The notes beneath the pieces are model-generated. The model saw only the letters and a program-made list of their open reading frames with translations, had not been told where the DNA came from and did not search any database. Below, piece after piece: positions 6,799 through 14,331 of a stretch of 51,387 nucleotides of DNA. A program made the position numbers and the translations under genes. The first letter of the stretch is position 1, and each line of letters starts with the position of its first letter. The DNA is taken from the NCBI GenBank assembly GCA_002368795.1, contig DFFG01000010.1:23528-74914 (forward strand). The letters run 5' to 3'. This stretch comes from Eubacterium sp. UBA3782. Its GTDB lineage: Bacteria > Bacillota > Clostridia > Lachnospirales > Lachnospiraceae.

Positions 6799-7683
6799 AT
6801 GACGAAAATGACGGCAGCCGAGAAGCGGGAAGCCAGATGGGGCTGGGCTTTTGTCGCACCAACGATTCTCGGACTGATCATTCTGAATTTTTATCCCATC
6901 TTCAACACCGTCTACCAGTCCTTCTGCAAGACCGGTGATTTCGGCAGAGGGAATACATTTGTCGGCTTTGCAAACTATGCAGCGGTCGTGACCAGGGCGG
7001 AGACCTGGCAGTCACTGTGGAATACCGTTAAATATGCGCTGATCGAGGTCCCCTTTGGCATTGTGATCGCTTTGATCCTGGCCGTGCTTCTCAACAAGAA
7101 GATCAAGGGTCGTTCCTTCTACCGGACGATCTTTTTCCTGCCCATGGTCTGTGCTCCTGCAGCAGTAGCAATGGTCTGGAAGTGGCTCTACAATACGCAG
7201 TTTGGACTGCTCAATAATATTTTCCACACCAACATCTCATGGATCTCTGATCCCAAGATCGCCTGGATCTTCATCGGCGTCATCGGTGTGTGGTCTATTA
7301 TCGGTTATAATATGGTGCTGTTCATTGCCGGCCTTCAGGAGATTCCCGGAGACTATTATGAGGCGGCCTCCATTGACGGTGCCACAGGCATCCGTGCTTT
7401 TTTCTATATTACGGTTCCACTTCTTAGCCCGACTACCTTCTTTATCGTTCAGACCAGAATCATCGGTGCACTGACCATCTTTGATCTGATGTTCATGGTC
7501 ATGGACAAATCAAATGTTGCTCTGCCAAAAGTCCAGTCTATCGTGTATCTCTTCTACCAGTATTCCTTTACCAACGGCAATAAGGGCTATGGCGCAACAC
7601 TGGTCATGATACTTCTGATCTTCATTATGATTCTGACCTATATCCTGCAGCAGCTTGAGAAAAAGATGGTCTACCACAACTGA
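6799..7683 (+). CDS. carbohydrate ABC transporter permease, MalF/UgpA type
   Basis: 294 residues with about six membrane helices. The first is WGWAFVAPTILGLIILNFYP, and a long periplasmic stretch with FCKTGDFGRGNTFVGFANY follows. The ATPase-docking EAA loop reads EIPGDYYEAASIDGATGIRAFF. With the second permease it forms the transmembrane channel for an oligosaccharide delivered by the binding protein. The start ATG follows AGGAGG (6785-6790) by eight bases. It lies 83 bases after the binding-protein gene, behind a hairpin, and 14 bases before the partner permease. It looks intact although the binding-protein gene upstream carries a stop. Confidence 0.93.
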   Translation: MTKMTAAEKREARWGWAFVAPTILGLIILNFYPIFNTVYQSFCKTGDFGRGNTFVGFANYAAVVTRAETWQSLWNTVKYALIEVPFGIVIALILAVLLNKKIKGRSFYRTIFFLPMVCAPAAVAMVWKWLYNTQFGLLNNIFHTNISWISDPKIAWIFIGVIGVWSIIGYNMVLFIAGLQEIPGDYYEAASIDGATGIRAFFYITVPLLSPTTFFIVQTRIIGALTIFDLMFMVMDKSNVALPKVQSIVYLFYQYSFTNGNKGYGATLVMILLIFIMILTYILQQLEKKMVYHN

Positions 7684-7697
7684 TAGGAGGAGTGACA

Positions 7698-8540
7698 ATG
7701 GAAAGCGTTCTTGCAAAACAGAGAAGAAACAAGGTCATCATCCATGTGGTTCTGATCATCATGTCCTTCATCATGCTGGTTCCTTTTGCGTGGATGATCC
7801 TCACTGCGTTGAAAACCAATCAGGAATCCATATCGGTCAATCCCTTTTTCATCTTCCCCCACAATGGATGGCACTGGGAGAATTTCAGCACAGTATGGAA
7901 GAGCTACAATTTTCTGATCCTTTATAAGAATACACTGCTCATGATCATCTGGCGTGTCGTCTGTGCGTGCCTGACGGCCACCATGGCCGGATATGCCTTT
8001 GGAAGGCTGAAGTTCCCTGGAAGGAAGGCGCTGTTTTCTCTGGTCCTTATCCAGATGATGGTGCCGGCACAGATCTTTATCATTCCCCAGTATCTCATGG
8101 TATCAAAAATGGGCATGCTGAACACAGTCTTTGGTCTGGTATTTCCCGGCGCAGTTACTGCCTTTGGCACATATCTGCTGAAGACCGGATATGAAGGCCT
8201 GCCCAAGGACCTTGAGGAGGCTGCCACCATCGATGGATGCAATATCGGCCAGCGTTTTCTCTTTATCATGATGCCGCTGACCAGGAGCTCCATGGTATCT
8301 CTGGGAATCTTTACCGCGGTCTTTGCCTTTAAGGATCTGATGTGGCCAATGATCGTCTGTACCAATGCGACGACAACGACCCTTTCTGCAGGCCTGGCTA
8401 AAATGCAGGGACAGTACGGCAGCGATTATCCGGCCATGATGGCTGCGGCAACGCTGGCTGTCCTGCCAATGGTTATCATTTATGTAATCTTCCAGAAACA
8501 GTTTGTGGAAGGTATTGCTACTTCCGGCGGAAAACTGTGA
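7698..8540 (+). CDS. carbohydrate ABC transporter permease, MalG/UgpE type
   Basis: 280 residues with about six membrane helices (for example IIMSFIMLVPFAWMILTALK near the N-terminus). The EAA loop is EGLPKDLEEAATIDGCNIGQRF. It pairs with the upstream permease. ATG 7698 is preferred over GTG 7692, because AGGAGG (7685-7690) is seven bases from the ATG and almost touches the GTG. A terminator follows at 8574-8615. No ABC ATPase gene is present in this cluster, so a shared MsmK/UgpC-type ATPase encoded elsewhere is expected. Confidence 0.93.
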   Translation: MESVLAKQRRNKVIIHVVLIIMSFIMLVPFAWMILTALKTNQESISVNPFFIFPHNGWHWENFSTVWKSYNFLILYKNTLLMIIWRVVCACLTATMAGYAFGRLKFPGRKALFSLVLIQMMVPAQIFIIPQYLMVSKMGMLNTVFGLVFPGAVTAFGTYLLKTGYEGLPKDLEEAATIDGCNIGQRFLFIMMPLTRSSMVSLGIFTAVFAFKDLMWPMIVCTNATTTTLSAGLAKMQGQYGSDYPAMMAAATLAVLPMVIIYVIFQKQFVEGIATSGGKL

Positions 8541-8573
8541 TACAGACCTTCGGAATGTAAAAACACATGGAAT

Positions 8574-8615
8574 GCTGCCGCATTATGCACAACAGGCTTA
8601 GTGCGGCAGCTTTTT
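8574..8615 (+). terminator. rho-independent terminator after the permease genes
   Basis: GCTGCCGCA (8574-8582) pairs perfectly with TGCGGCAGC (8602-8610), followed by five T's. The next gene starts only 24 bases later with no visible promoter, so some readthrough is likely. Confidence 0.85.
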
Positions 8616-8638
8616 CAATGTAAGGCAGAGGATCCGAC

Positions 8639-9343
8639 ATGAAGATTACGGGAGTAATTGCAGAGACTGTGAAAAATGAGCTGGCAAAGACGCAAGGGAT
8701 GTCTGGCAAAGCCCGGCTGGAGCATTTTGTCCGCTACTACTGGCTGTGGGCTGCAGGTCTGGCCGGTGGAGCTGCCCTGATTCTGTATATTCTTTTCCAT
8801 GCCTTTTTCACAGTGAAGGAGTATTGGTTTTATCTTACCCTGGTGAACGCGCCTGTGCTGGAAGGGGTATCGGATACATTGAGAGAGGACTTTGCGGAAT
8901 ATGCCGGATATGATCTGACAGAAAAAAATGTGATGATCAACGATGCCTGCTATTTTGACGCATCCATAAAGGGCGGAACAAACAACAATTATTTTCAGGC
9001 TTTTGTGGCAGCCGCCGAAGGCGGAGACCTGGATGCCGCCGTTATGAGTGCGGAAAATCTGAAAGCAGTGGGATCAGCAGGCCGCCTTCTTGATCTGTCA
9101 GCCAAGGAGCATGCGGAGCTTTTCGCGCGCTATTCGGACCGCTTCGTCTACTGTGAACCATATGACAAAGAATACAGCCAAGATCCTGTTCCGGTTGGGA
9201 TCGATATCCGGGGTTCTTCTTTGGCGGAGAGCTACCTGTATGGAGATGACTGCGTCCTTGGCGTGAGTGCATGGTCCACCCATCCGGAGCAGGTCGTCCG
9301 TTTTCTTGAATATATCGGTGTGCCGGAAAGAGAGGAGCCATGA
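8639..9343 (+). CDS. single-pass membrane protein of unknown function beside sugar transporter genes
   Basis: 234 residues. I do not recognise a named domain. A short basic cytoplasmic start (MKITGVIAETVKNELAKT) is followed by FVRYYW and one strong membrane helix at about 34-56 (LWAAGLAGGAALILYILFHAFF). The remaining 175 residues, predicted outside, are soluble and acidic, with no signal cleavage site or repeats. It overlaps the DUF624 gene by ATGA (9340-9343), implying translational coupling, and lies between the permeases and the alpha-galactosidase. Its external domain and position suggest a transport accessory role, but this is inference only. Confidence 0.75.
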   Translation: MKITGVIAETVKNELAKTQGMSGKARLEHFVRYYWLWAAGLAGGAALILYILFHAFFTVKEYWFYLTLVNAPVLEGVSDTLREDFAEYAGYDLTEKNVMINDACYFDASIKGGTNNNYFQAFVAAAEGGDLDAAVMSAENLKAVGSAGRLLDLSAKEHAELFARYSDRFVYCEPYDKEYSQDPVPVGIDIRGSSLAESYLYGDDCVLGVSAWSTHPEQVVRFLEYIGVPEREEP

Positions 9344-10023
9344 AGAAAAGAATTGCTGCTTTTCTGGACAATGACAGCACGTTTGGCCAGATTATGGGAA
9401 AGTGCTGGCTGCTGATCGCAGCAAACCTGATGTTTTTGGTCTTTTCCATTCCAGTCATAACGATCGGTCCTGCTTTGGCCGGACTCTTTCATGTCTGCCT
9501 GCGTTCCCTGCGTTCGCAGGATGAGATCAGTCCGGTCCGGGAGTTCTGGAAAGGGTTCAGGGGCAATTTCAGGCAGGCGCTGATCGTATGGCTGATTTTC
9601 CTTGCGGCAGCCTTCCTCGTGCTGATGGATATCCGGATCACTGTGCATGCAGACGGAGGGATCGGTGCTATGCGCTACCTGTTTTACCTTATGGCCGGTG
9701 TCGGGATCCTGCTGATCCTGTTTATCTATCCGGTTATGGCAGCCTTTTCTGATACACTGCCGCATCTGGTAAGAAATGCCGTCTTTTTCATTGCCAGAAA
9801 TCCTGTACGGGCAGTGGGGGCGGCGGCGCTGGCTATAGGACCGATGATCTATACCTATATGGATCTGGAGAGATTGCCTTTGTATGCATTCCTCTGGACA
9901 CTGACTGGTTTTTCCGGAATTGCCATGCTGATCAGCCGGATGCTTATTCACGATTTTGAGATCTATCTGCCAGACAAGAACAAAATGGATCCGGAAGCCG
10001 GACAGAAACAGGAGCTTAAGTAA
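9340..10023 (+). CDS. YesL/DUF624-family membrane protein
   Basis: 227 residues with about four to five membrane helices: MGKCWLLIAANLMFLVFSIP near residue 17, then QALIVWLIFLAAAFLVLMDI, YLMAGVGILLILFIYPVMAA and a helix near the C-terminus. The N-terminus (LDNDSTFGQIMGKCWLL ... GPALAGLFHVCLRSL) is the DUF624/YesL signature. YesL proteins are typically encoded inside carbohydrate ABC-transporter operons of Firmicutes; their biochemical role is not settled. The gene is coupled to the upstream gene by an ATGA overlap and lies 43 bases before the alpha-galactosidase gene. Confidence 0.88.
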   Translation: MKKRIAAFLDNDSTFGQIMGKCWLLIAANLMFLVFSIPVITIGPALAGLFHVCLRSLRSQDEISPVREFWKGFRGNFRQALIVWLIFLAAAFLVLMDIRITVHADGGIGAMRYLFYLMAGVGILLILFIYPVMAAFSDTLPHLVRNAVFFIARNPVRAVGAAALAIGPMIYTYMDLERLPLYAFLWTLTGFSGIAMLISRMLIHDFEIYLPDKNKMDPEAGQKQELK

Positions 10024-10066
10024 GAGCAGAAAAATACAATGAACAGACGATCAGGAGGAAAAACGA

Positions 10067-12295
10067 ATGTCTGTAATCTATCATGAGGACTCAAGAATCT
10101 TTCACCTCTCAAATAACTATATCAGCTATGTCATGCGTATCATGGAAAATGACCAGATGGAGAATCTGTATTACGGAAAAAGGCTCAATGACAGTGACAG
10201 TCTGATCAGGCTGCATGAGGAGGTCCTGCGCTCACATATGGCAATGGCCTGTCCGGAACCATCTTCTCTGTCTATGCAGTACGCAAGGCAGGAATATCCG
10301 GTGTATGGAACCGGAGATTTCAAAATGCCGGCCTGTCAGCTTCTTCAGGAAAATGGAAGCCGGATCGCATGCTTTACTTTTGACTCTTATACAGTACGCA
10401 AAGGAAAACCGGGTCTTGAAGGCCTTCCGGCTGTCTATGTAGAGGATGCAGATGAGGCAGAGACTCTGGAGCTCACACTGAGAGACCGGCTGACCGATAC
10501 CACATTGAAGTTATTTTATACGCTGTTTCGTGATTATCCTGCCATTGCCCGGCATGCGGAATTTGTGCAGCAGGGACAGCAGACTGTGGTGCTTGAGCGG
10601 GCGATGAGCGGCTGCGTTGAGCTGCCGGATATGGACTACGAAATGCTGCAGCTCTCAGGCGCATGGGCGAGGGAGCGGTACATCCATTCCCGGCCGCTGG
10701 AAATGGGACTTCAGGGTGTACACAGTCTGACGGGCACAGCCAGCAGCGCCGAACAAAACCCGTTTATTGCATTGAAGAGGCCGGAGACGACAGAGGAGCA
10801 GGGCGAAGTCTATGGCTTTTCGCTGGTCTACAGCGGTAATTTCATGGCTGAGGTCGAAGTTTCCACCTTTGATGCCGTCAGAGTTAACATGGGCATCAAC
10901 CCTCTGAATTTTTCCTGGCGTCTCGAACAGGGAGAAGCCTTTGTGACGCCTGAGATGATCCTTGTATATTCCGATCACGGGCTCAACAAAATGAGCCAGA
11001 CCTATCAGAAGCTGTACAGAACGCGTCTTGCACGGGGGTTCTGGCGCGACAGGGCAAGACCGATCCTGCTCAACAACTGGGAAGGAACCTATTTTGACTT
11101 CAACGAGGAGATGATCCTTCAGATGGCGCGTGAGGCCAAAAACGTAGGTGTTGAGCTGTTTGTGCTTGATGACGGCTGGTTTGGCAGCCGGGATGATGAC
11201 TATCGGGGGCTGGGCGACTGGTTCTGCAACCGAAAGAAGATACCTTCCGGCATTGAGGGACTTTCGGAGAAGATCGAGTCTATGGGGCTGAAATTCGGGC
11301 TCTGGTTTGAACTGGAGATGATCAATAAGGATTCTGAGCTTTACCGGGCACATCCGGACTGGATGATCCAGGTTCCCGGGCGCTTCCAGAGTCCAAGCCG
11401 TCATCAGCATGTCCTGGATTTTTCCCGACAGGAAGTGGTCGACTATATCGGTGATATGGTTACTGAACTTCTGAGAGTTTCCAGAGTTTCCTATATCAAG
11501 TGGGATATGAACCGCTATATGACAGAGCCTTTTTCGAGCGCTTTGCCTGCCGGACGTCAGGGTGAGTTCATGCACAGGTACATCCTGGGTGTGTACCGTC
11601 TGTATGAGCGGCTTACCCGAAGCTTTCCGGAAATTCTCTTTGAATCCTGTGCCGGCGGCGGATCCCGCTTTGATCCGGGTATGCTTTACTATGCACCTCA
11701 GGCCTGGTGCAGTGATGATACGGATGGCTGGGAGCGTGTCAAGATCCAGTATGGCACATCCATGGTCTACCCGACGGTGAGCATGGGCTCTCATGTGTCA
11801 GCTGTTCCCAATCATCAGGTACGCCGTATCACACCGCTTTCTACCAGGGCCAATACCGCTTATTTTGGAACCTTTGGCTATGAGCTCGTTCTGGGCAAAC
11901 TGTCGGATGATGAGCTGGAGCAGGTGAAGGCCCAGATCGCATTTATGAAAAAGCATCGGGAGCTGATCCAGATCGATGGCACCTTCTACCGGCTGCGGAG
12001 TCCGTTCTGCCACAATGAAGCCGGATGGATCACGGTATCCTCTGACCAAAAAGAAGCACTTGCCGGTTTTTATCAGCGGCTCAATAAAGTAAACGCCTCT
12101 CTGCTTCGCTTCCGGCTGGCAGGACTTGATCCGGATCAGCTCTACCAGATCCGGTTTGATATCTGCGGAGAGCAGAGGGTGTGGACGTCCTTTGGCGATG
12201 CGCTTATGCATGCAGGCATTCCGGTATCCCGTGAGGACCTGGACCGGCTTGGCGGTGATTTTGCTTCTATTGTATATGAGATTACTGCTGTCTGA
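10067..12295 (+). CDS. alpha-galactosidase, glycoside hydrolase family 36
   Basis: 742 residues, the full length of bacterial GH36 enzymes. It hydrolyses terminal alpha-1,6-galactose from raffinose, stachyose or melibiose by a retaining mechanism. The central (beta/alpha)8 barrel carries VLDDGWFG, KWDMNR with nucleophile D480, SCAGGGSRFD, and CSDDTDGWER with acid/base D550. The 70-residue spacing of the two aspartates matches characterised GH36 enzymes. An N-terminal beta-sandwich and a C-terminal beta domain flank the barrel. There is no signal peptide, so it acts in the cytoplasm on imported sugar. AGGAGG precedes the ATG by eight bases. As the last gene of the cluster it defines the likely substrate of the transporter. 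It is followed by an exceptionally long hairpin (12319-12495). Confidence 0.96.
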   Translation: MSVIYHEDSRIFHLSNNYISYVMRIMENDQMENLYYGKRLNDSDSLIRLHEEVLRSHMAMACPEPSSLSMQYARQEYPVYGTGDFKMPACQLLQENGSRIACFTFDSYTVRKGKPGLEGLPAVYVEDADEAETLELTLRDRLTDTTLKLFYTLFRDYPAIARHAEFVQQGQQTVVLERAMSGCVELPDMDYEMLQLSGAWARERYIHSRPLEMGLQGVHSLTGTASSAEQNPFIALKRPETTEEQGEVYGFSLVYSGNFMAEVEVSTFDAVRVNMGINPLNFSWRLEQGEAFVTPEMILVYSDHGLNKMSQTYQKLYRTRLARGFWRDRARPILLNNWEGTYFDFNEEMILQMAREAKNVGVELFVLDDGWFGSRDDDYRGLGDWFCNRKKIPSGIEGLSEKIESMGLKFGLWFELEMINKDSELYRAHPDWMIQVPGRFQSPSRHQHVLDFSRQEVVDYIGDMVTELLRVSRVSYIKWDMNRYMTEPFSSALPAGRQGEFMHRYILGVYRLYERLTRSFPEILFESCAGGGSRFDPGMLYYAPQAWCSDDTDGWERVKIQYGTSMVYPTVSMGSHVSAVPNHQVRRITPLSTRANTAYFGTFGYELVLGKLSDDELEQVKAQIAFMKKHRELIQIDGTFYRLRSPFCHNEAGWITVSSDQKEALAGFYQRLNKVNASLLRFRLAGLDPDQLYQIRFDICGEQRVWTSFGDALMHAGIPVSREDLDRLGGDFASIVYEITAV

Positions 12296-12318
12296 AAAAA
12301 GACGCACCGCATCCAGGA

Positions 12319-12501
12319 TGGCGGGGCTGTCGCACTAAGCATTTGATACATAAATATTCTTACGGGAAGCGCTCCCGCTTGTCCAAAGCGCAGTGGCACT
12401 AAGTCGGAATCAGAAGATTCCTCCAAGTGCCAGCTGAGGTCTGTTCCCTTCAGAATATTTATGCATACCTTTTGCTTAGTGCGACAGCCCCGTCATTTTT
12501 T
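12319..12501 (+). terminator. very long (177-base) hairpin ending in a T-run, possible MITE-like palindromic element
   Basis: A 23-base left arm (12319-12341) pairs with a 23-base right arm (12473-12495) with one G-T wobble, followed by TTTTTT. Inside are a perfect 12-base pair (12349-12360 with 12452-12463), GGGA/TCCC, a TGGCACT/AGTGCCA stem and a GGAATC/GATTCC tip. Almost the whole 177 bases can fold into one rod. As RNA it would terminate the alpha-galactosidase transcript; as DNA its terminal inverted repeats resemble a small palindromic mobile element. Confidence 0.75.
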
Positions 12502-12631
12502 GCGCGATGAGGCAGGAGAGACGCTGCCAGGCTTGCCTGAGCAGTCATTCGACGGCCAATGTACATTGAGTGGCTGCGCCACGAGATGTGCACCTCGCAT
12601 CGGATGAGGCAAAGGCCGCTCATCCGATTGT
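12502..12631 (+). repeat. dispersed structured element, copy 1
   Basis: Starting at GCGCGATGAG right after the T-run, these 130 bases align without gaps to 30683-30812 at about 103 of 130 positions. Predicted stems include ATCGGATGAG/CTCATCCGAT (12599-12608 with 12619-12628), CAGG/CCTG, and GTGGC/GCCAC. Several differences between copies keep pairing. No protein-coding gene is credible here. The stretch from 12296 to 12797 thus holds the hairpin, this element and the ftsW promoter. Confidence 0.7.
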
Positions 12632-12700
12632 GAGCGGAAGCATTACGGCAGGTTGGAGCAATAGCGGAAAACAACATTCCGGCAACTTCCCGAAAGCCGG

Positions 12701-12730
12701 TTGTCACTCTGTATTAGACTGTGCTATAAT
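12701..12730 (+). promoter_or_regulatory. ftsW promoter
   Basis: TTGTCA (12701-12706), an 18-base spacer, and TATAAT (12725-12730) preceded by TGC (extended -10). Confidence 0.7.
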
Positions 12731-12797
12731 CACTTATTAACGGAATCGATCCGGAAGAGGGGCCGGATCGCCGGAGTTTATAAGGGGAGTGAAGCTG

Positions 12798-13973
12798 ATG
12801 TTTGGAAAATCCGAGAAGAAGGTTCGGAAAAAGACCGGGGCAGGGGTGTTTGATTACAACCTGCTGGCGGTCGTCATCATCCTGATCTGCTTTGGCCTGG
12901 TCATGCTGTACAGCGCCAGTGCCTATGAGGCAGCCAATGATGCCCAGATCGCCGATGATATGTTTTATTTCCGCAAGCAGGCGGCCATCAGTGCGGTATC
13001 TGTCCTGATGGCGGTTATTGTTTCCTTCTTCAATTACCATATCTGGATCAAGCTGTCCCCGCTGTTTTATCTGGTGGCCTTCGCCCTGATGGCGATGGTG
13101 CGGTTTACCCCCCTCGGTGTTACGGTCAACGGAGCAAGACGGTGGCTGAGGCTGGGCATCCAGTTCCAGCCTTCCGAGATCGCAAAGATCGCCATTATCC
13201 TGTTTATGCCCTACGTAATCATGAAGATGGGCAGGACGCTGAACAGTCTGAAGGCGGTCGTGTTCCTGATGATCCTTGGCGGGATCCAGGGAGTCGGCGC
13301 GTACATCCTTACCGAGAACCTGAGTACTGGTCTGATCATCATCGCCATCAGTGCGATCGTGATCTTTCTGGCTCATCCAAAGACAAAGCCCTTCCTGGTG
13401 CTGGCCGGGAGCGGAGCCGCTGTTCTGGCCGTCGTGCTGATCCTGGTCAACCGTTATGTGACCAGCAGTACCAGCTTCCGTATGCGCCGTATCCTTGCCT
13501 GGCTGCAGCCGGAAAAGAACCTGAACACCGGCGGTTATCAGGTGCTGCAGGGCCTGTATGCCATCGGCTCGGGCGGCCTTTTTGGCAAGGGACTGGGAAA
13601 CAGTACGCAGAAGCTGTCCACGATCCCTGAGGCGCAGAATGATATGATCTTCTCCATCATCTGTGAGGAGCTTGGCCTTTTTGGAGCGATCATCGTGCTG
13701 GTCCTTTTCGGCTACCTGCTGTACCGTCTGGTGGTCATCGCGCAGAATGCGCCGGACCTGTATGGAACGCTGATGGTCAGCGGTATTTTTGCCCATATTT
13801 CCCTGCAGGTCATCCTGAATATCTGCGTCGTGCTGAACCTGATCCCGACCACGGGCGTTACGCTGCCCTTTGTCAGCTACGGAGGCACGTCGGTCATGTT
13901 CCTGATGATCGAGATGGGCCTGGCGCTCAGCGTGTCAAAACGGATACGCTACGAGGAGCAGGAGCAAAACTGA
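12798..13973 (+). CDS. ftsW: FtsW/RodA/SpoVE-family peptidoglycan polymerase
   Basis: 391 residues and about ten membrane helices. Family marks include GLVMLYSASAYEA at the first helix, VNGARRWLRLG with QFQPSEIAKIA after it, a long external loop with GSGGLFGKGLGNSTQKLSTIPEAQNDMIF (read across segments), and PTTGVTLPFVSYGGTS near the end. These are SEDS glycosyltransferases that polymerise lipid II with a partner class B penicillin-binding protein. ATG 12798 is preferred over GTG 12789, because AAGGGGAG (12782-12789) is eight bases upstream of it. The gene is separate from the usual mur/div cluster and has its own promoter. Whether it is FtsW, RodA or sporulation SpoVE cannot be decided from sequence alone. 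Confidence 0.9.
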   Translation: MFGKSEKKVRKKTGAGVFDYNLLAVVIILICFGLVMLYSASAYEAANDAQIADDMFYFRKQAAISAVSVLMAVIVSFFNYHIWIKLSPLFYLVAFALMAMVRFTPLGVTVNGARRWLRLGIQFQPSEIAKIAIILFMPYVIMKMGRTLNSLKAVVFLMILGGIQGVGAYILTENLSTGLIIIAISAIVIFLAHPKTKPFLVLAGSGAAVLAVVLILVNRYVTSSTSFRMRRILAWLQPEKNLNTGGYQVLQGLYAIGSGGLFGKGLGNSTQKLSTIPEAQNDMIFSIICEELGLFGAIIVLVLFGYLLYRLVVIAQNAPDLYGTLMVSGIFAHISLQVILNICVVLNLIPTTGVTLPFVSYGGTSVMFLMIEMGLALSVSKRIRYEEQEQN

Positions 13974-14017
13974 TAATCCCTGTTAAATTTATAGTAATAC
14001 CATAAGGAGGCATACAA

Positions 14018-14251
14018 ATGCTGGAAAAAATGAAGAAGATCCTTGCCGAGCAGCTGGATCTTGACGAGAACGAGATTACCCTGGATTCGGATTTCAAGGA
14101 GGATCTGGAAGCAGATTCCCTGGATCTGTTTGAGATGCTGACCACCCTCGAGGAGCAGTATGCGATCGAGATCCCGGCAGAGGATATGGAGTCCCTGACG
14201 ACGGTCGGACGGGTGATCGACTACCTGAAAAGCAGAGGCATCGAGGACTGA
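14018..14251 (+). CDS. acyl carrier protein (first of two in the window)
   Basis: 77 residues. The phosphopantetheine attachment serine is S34 in EADSLDLFEM. The rest has the normal four-helix ACP pattern (MKKILAEQLDLDENEI at the start, VGRVIDYLKS at the end). AAGGAGG lies seven bases before the ATG. It sits 44 bases after ftsW and 80 bases before a degenerate Sir2-like gene, away from any fatty-acid synthesis gene. It may therefore serve a special acyl-transfer job or be a second housekeeping ACP. It differs clearly from the ACP at 32904-33188. Confidence 0.93.
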   Translation: MLEKMKKILAEQLDLDENEITLDSDFKEDLEADSLDLFEMLTTLEEQYAIEIPAEDMESLTTVGRVIDYLKSRGIED

Positions 14252-14331
14252 GCGTCCGGGCGGGAGCGCCGCGTATGACCCGGTGATCCGGCATTTTTAT
14301 CTGCCGGGGTGTTTTCCGAAAGGAGGCCTGT

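Noticed and set aside
10655..11794. Long open frame antisense to the alpha-galactosidase gene
   Set aside because: The plus-strand frame encodes a complete GH36 enzyme; the antisense frame has no recognisable domain and follows from GC-biased codons.
12459..12707. Small minus-strand frame across repeat copy 1, similar in sequence to one at 30646-30849
   Set aside because: The similarity follows from the gapless DNA repeat; paired base changes favour a structured element over a protein. A coding role is not fully excluded.
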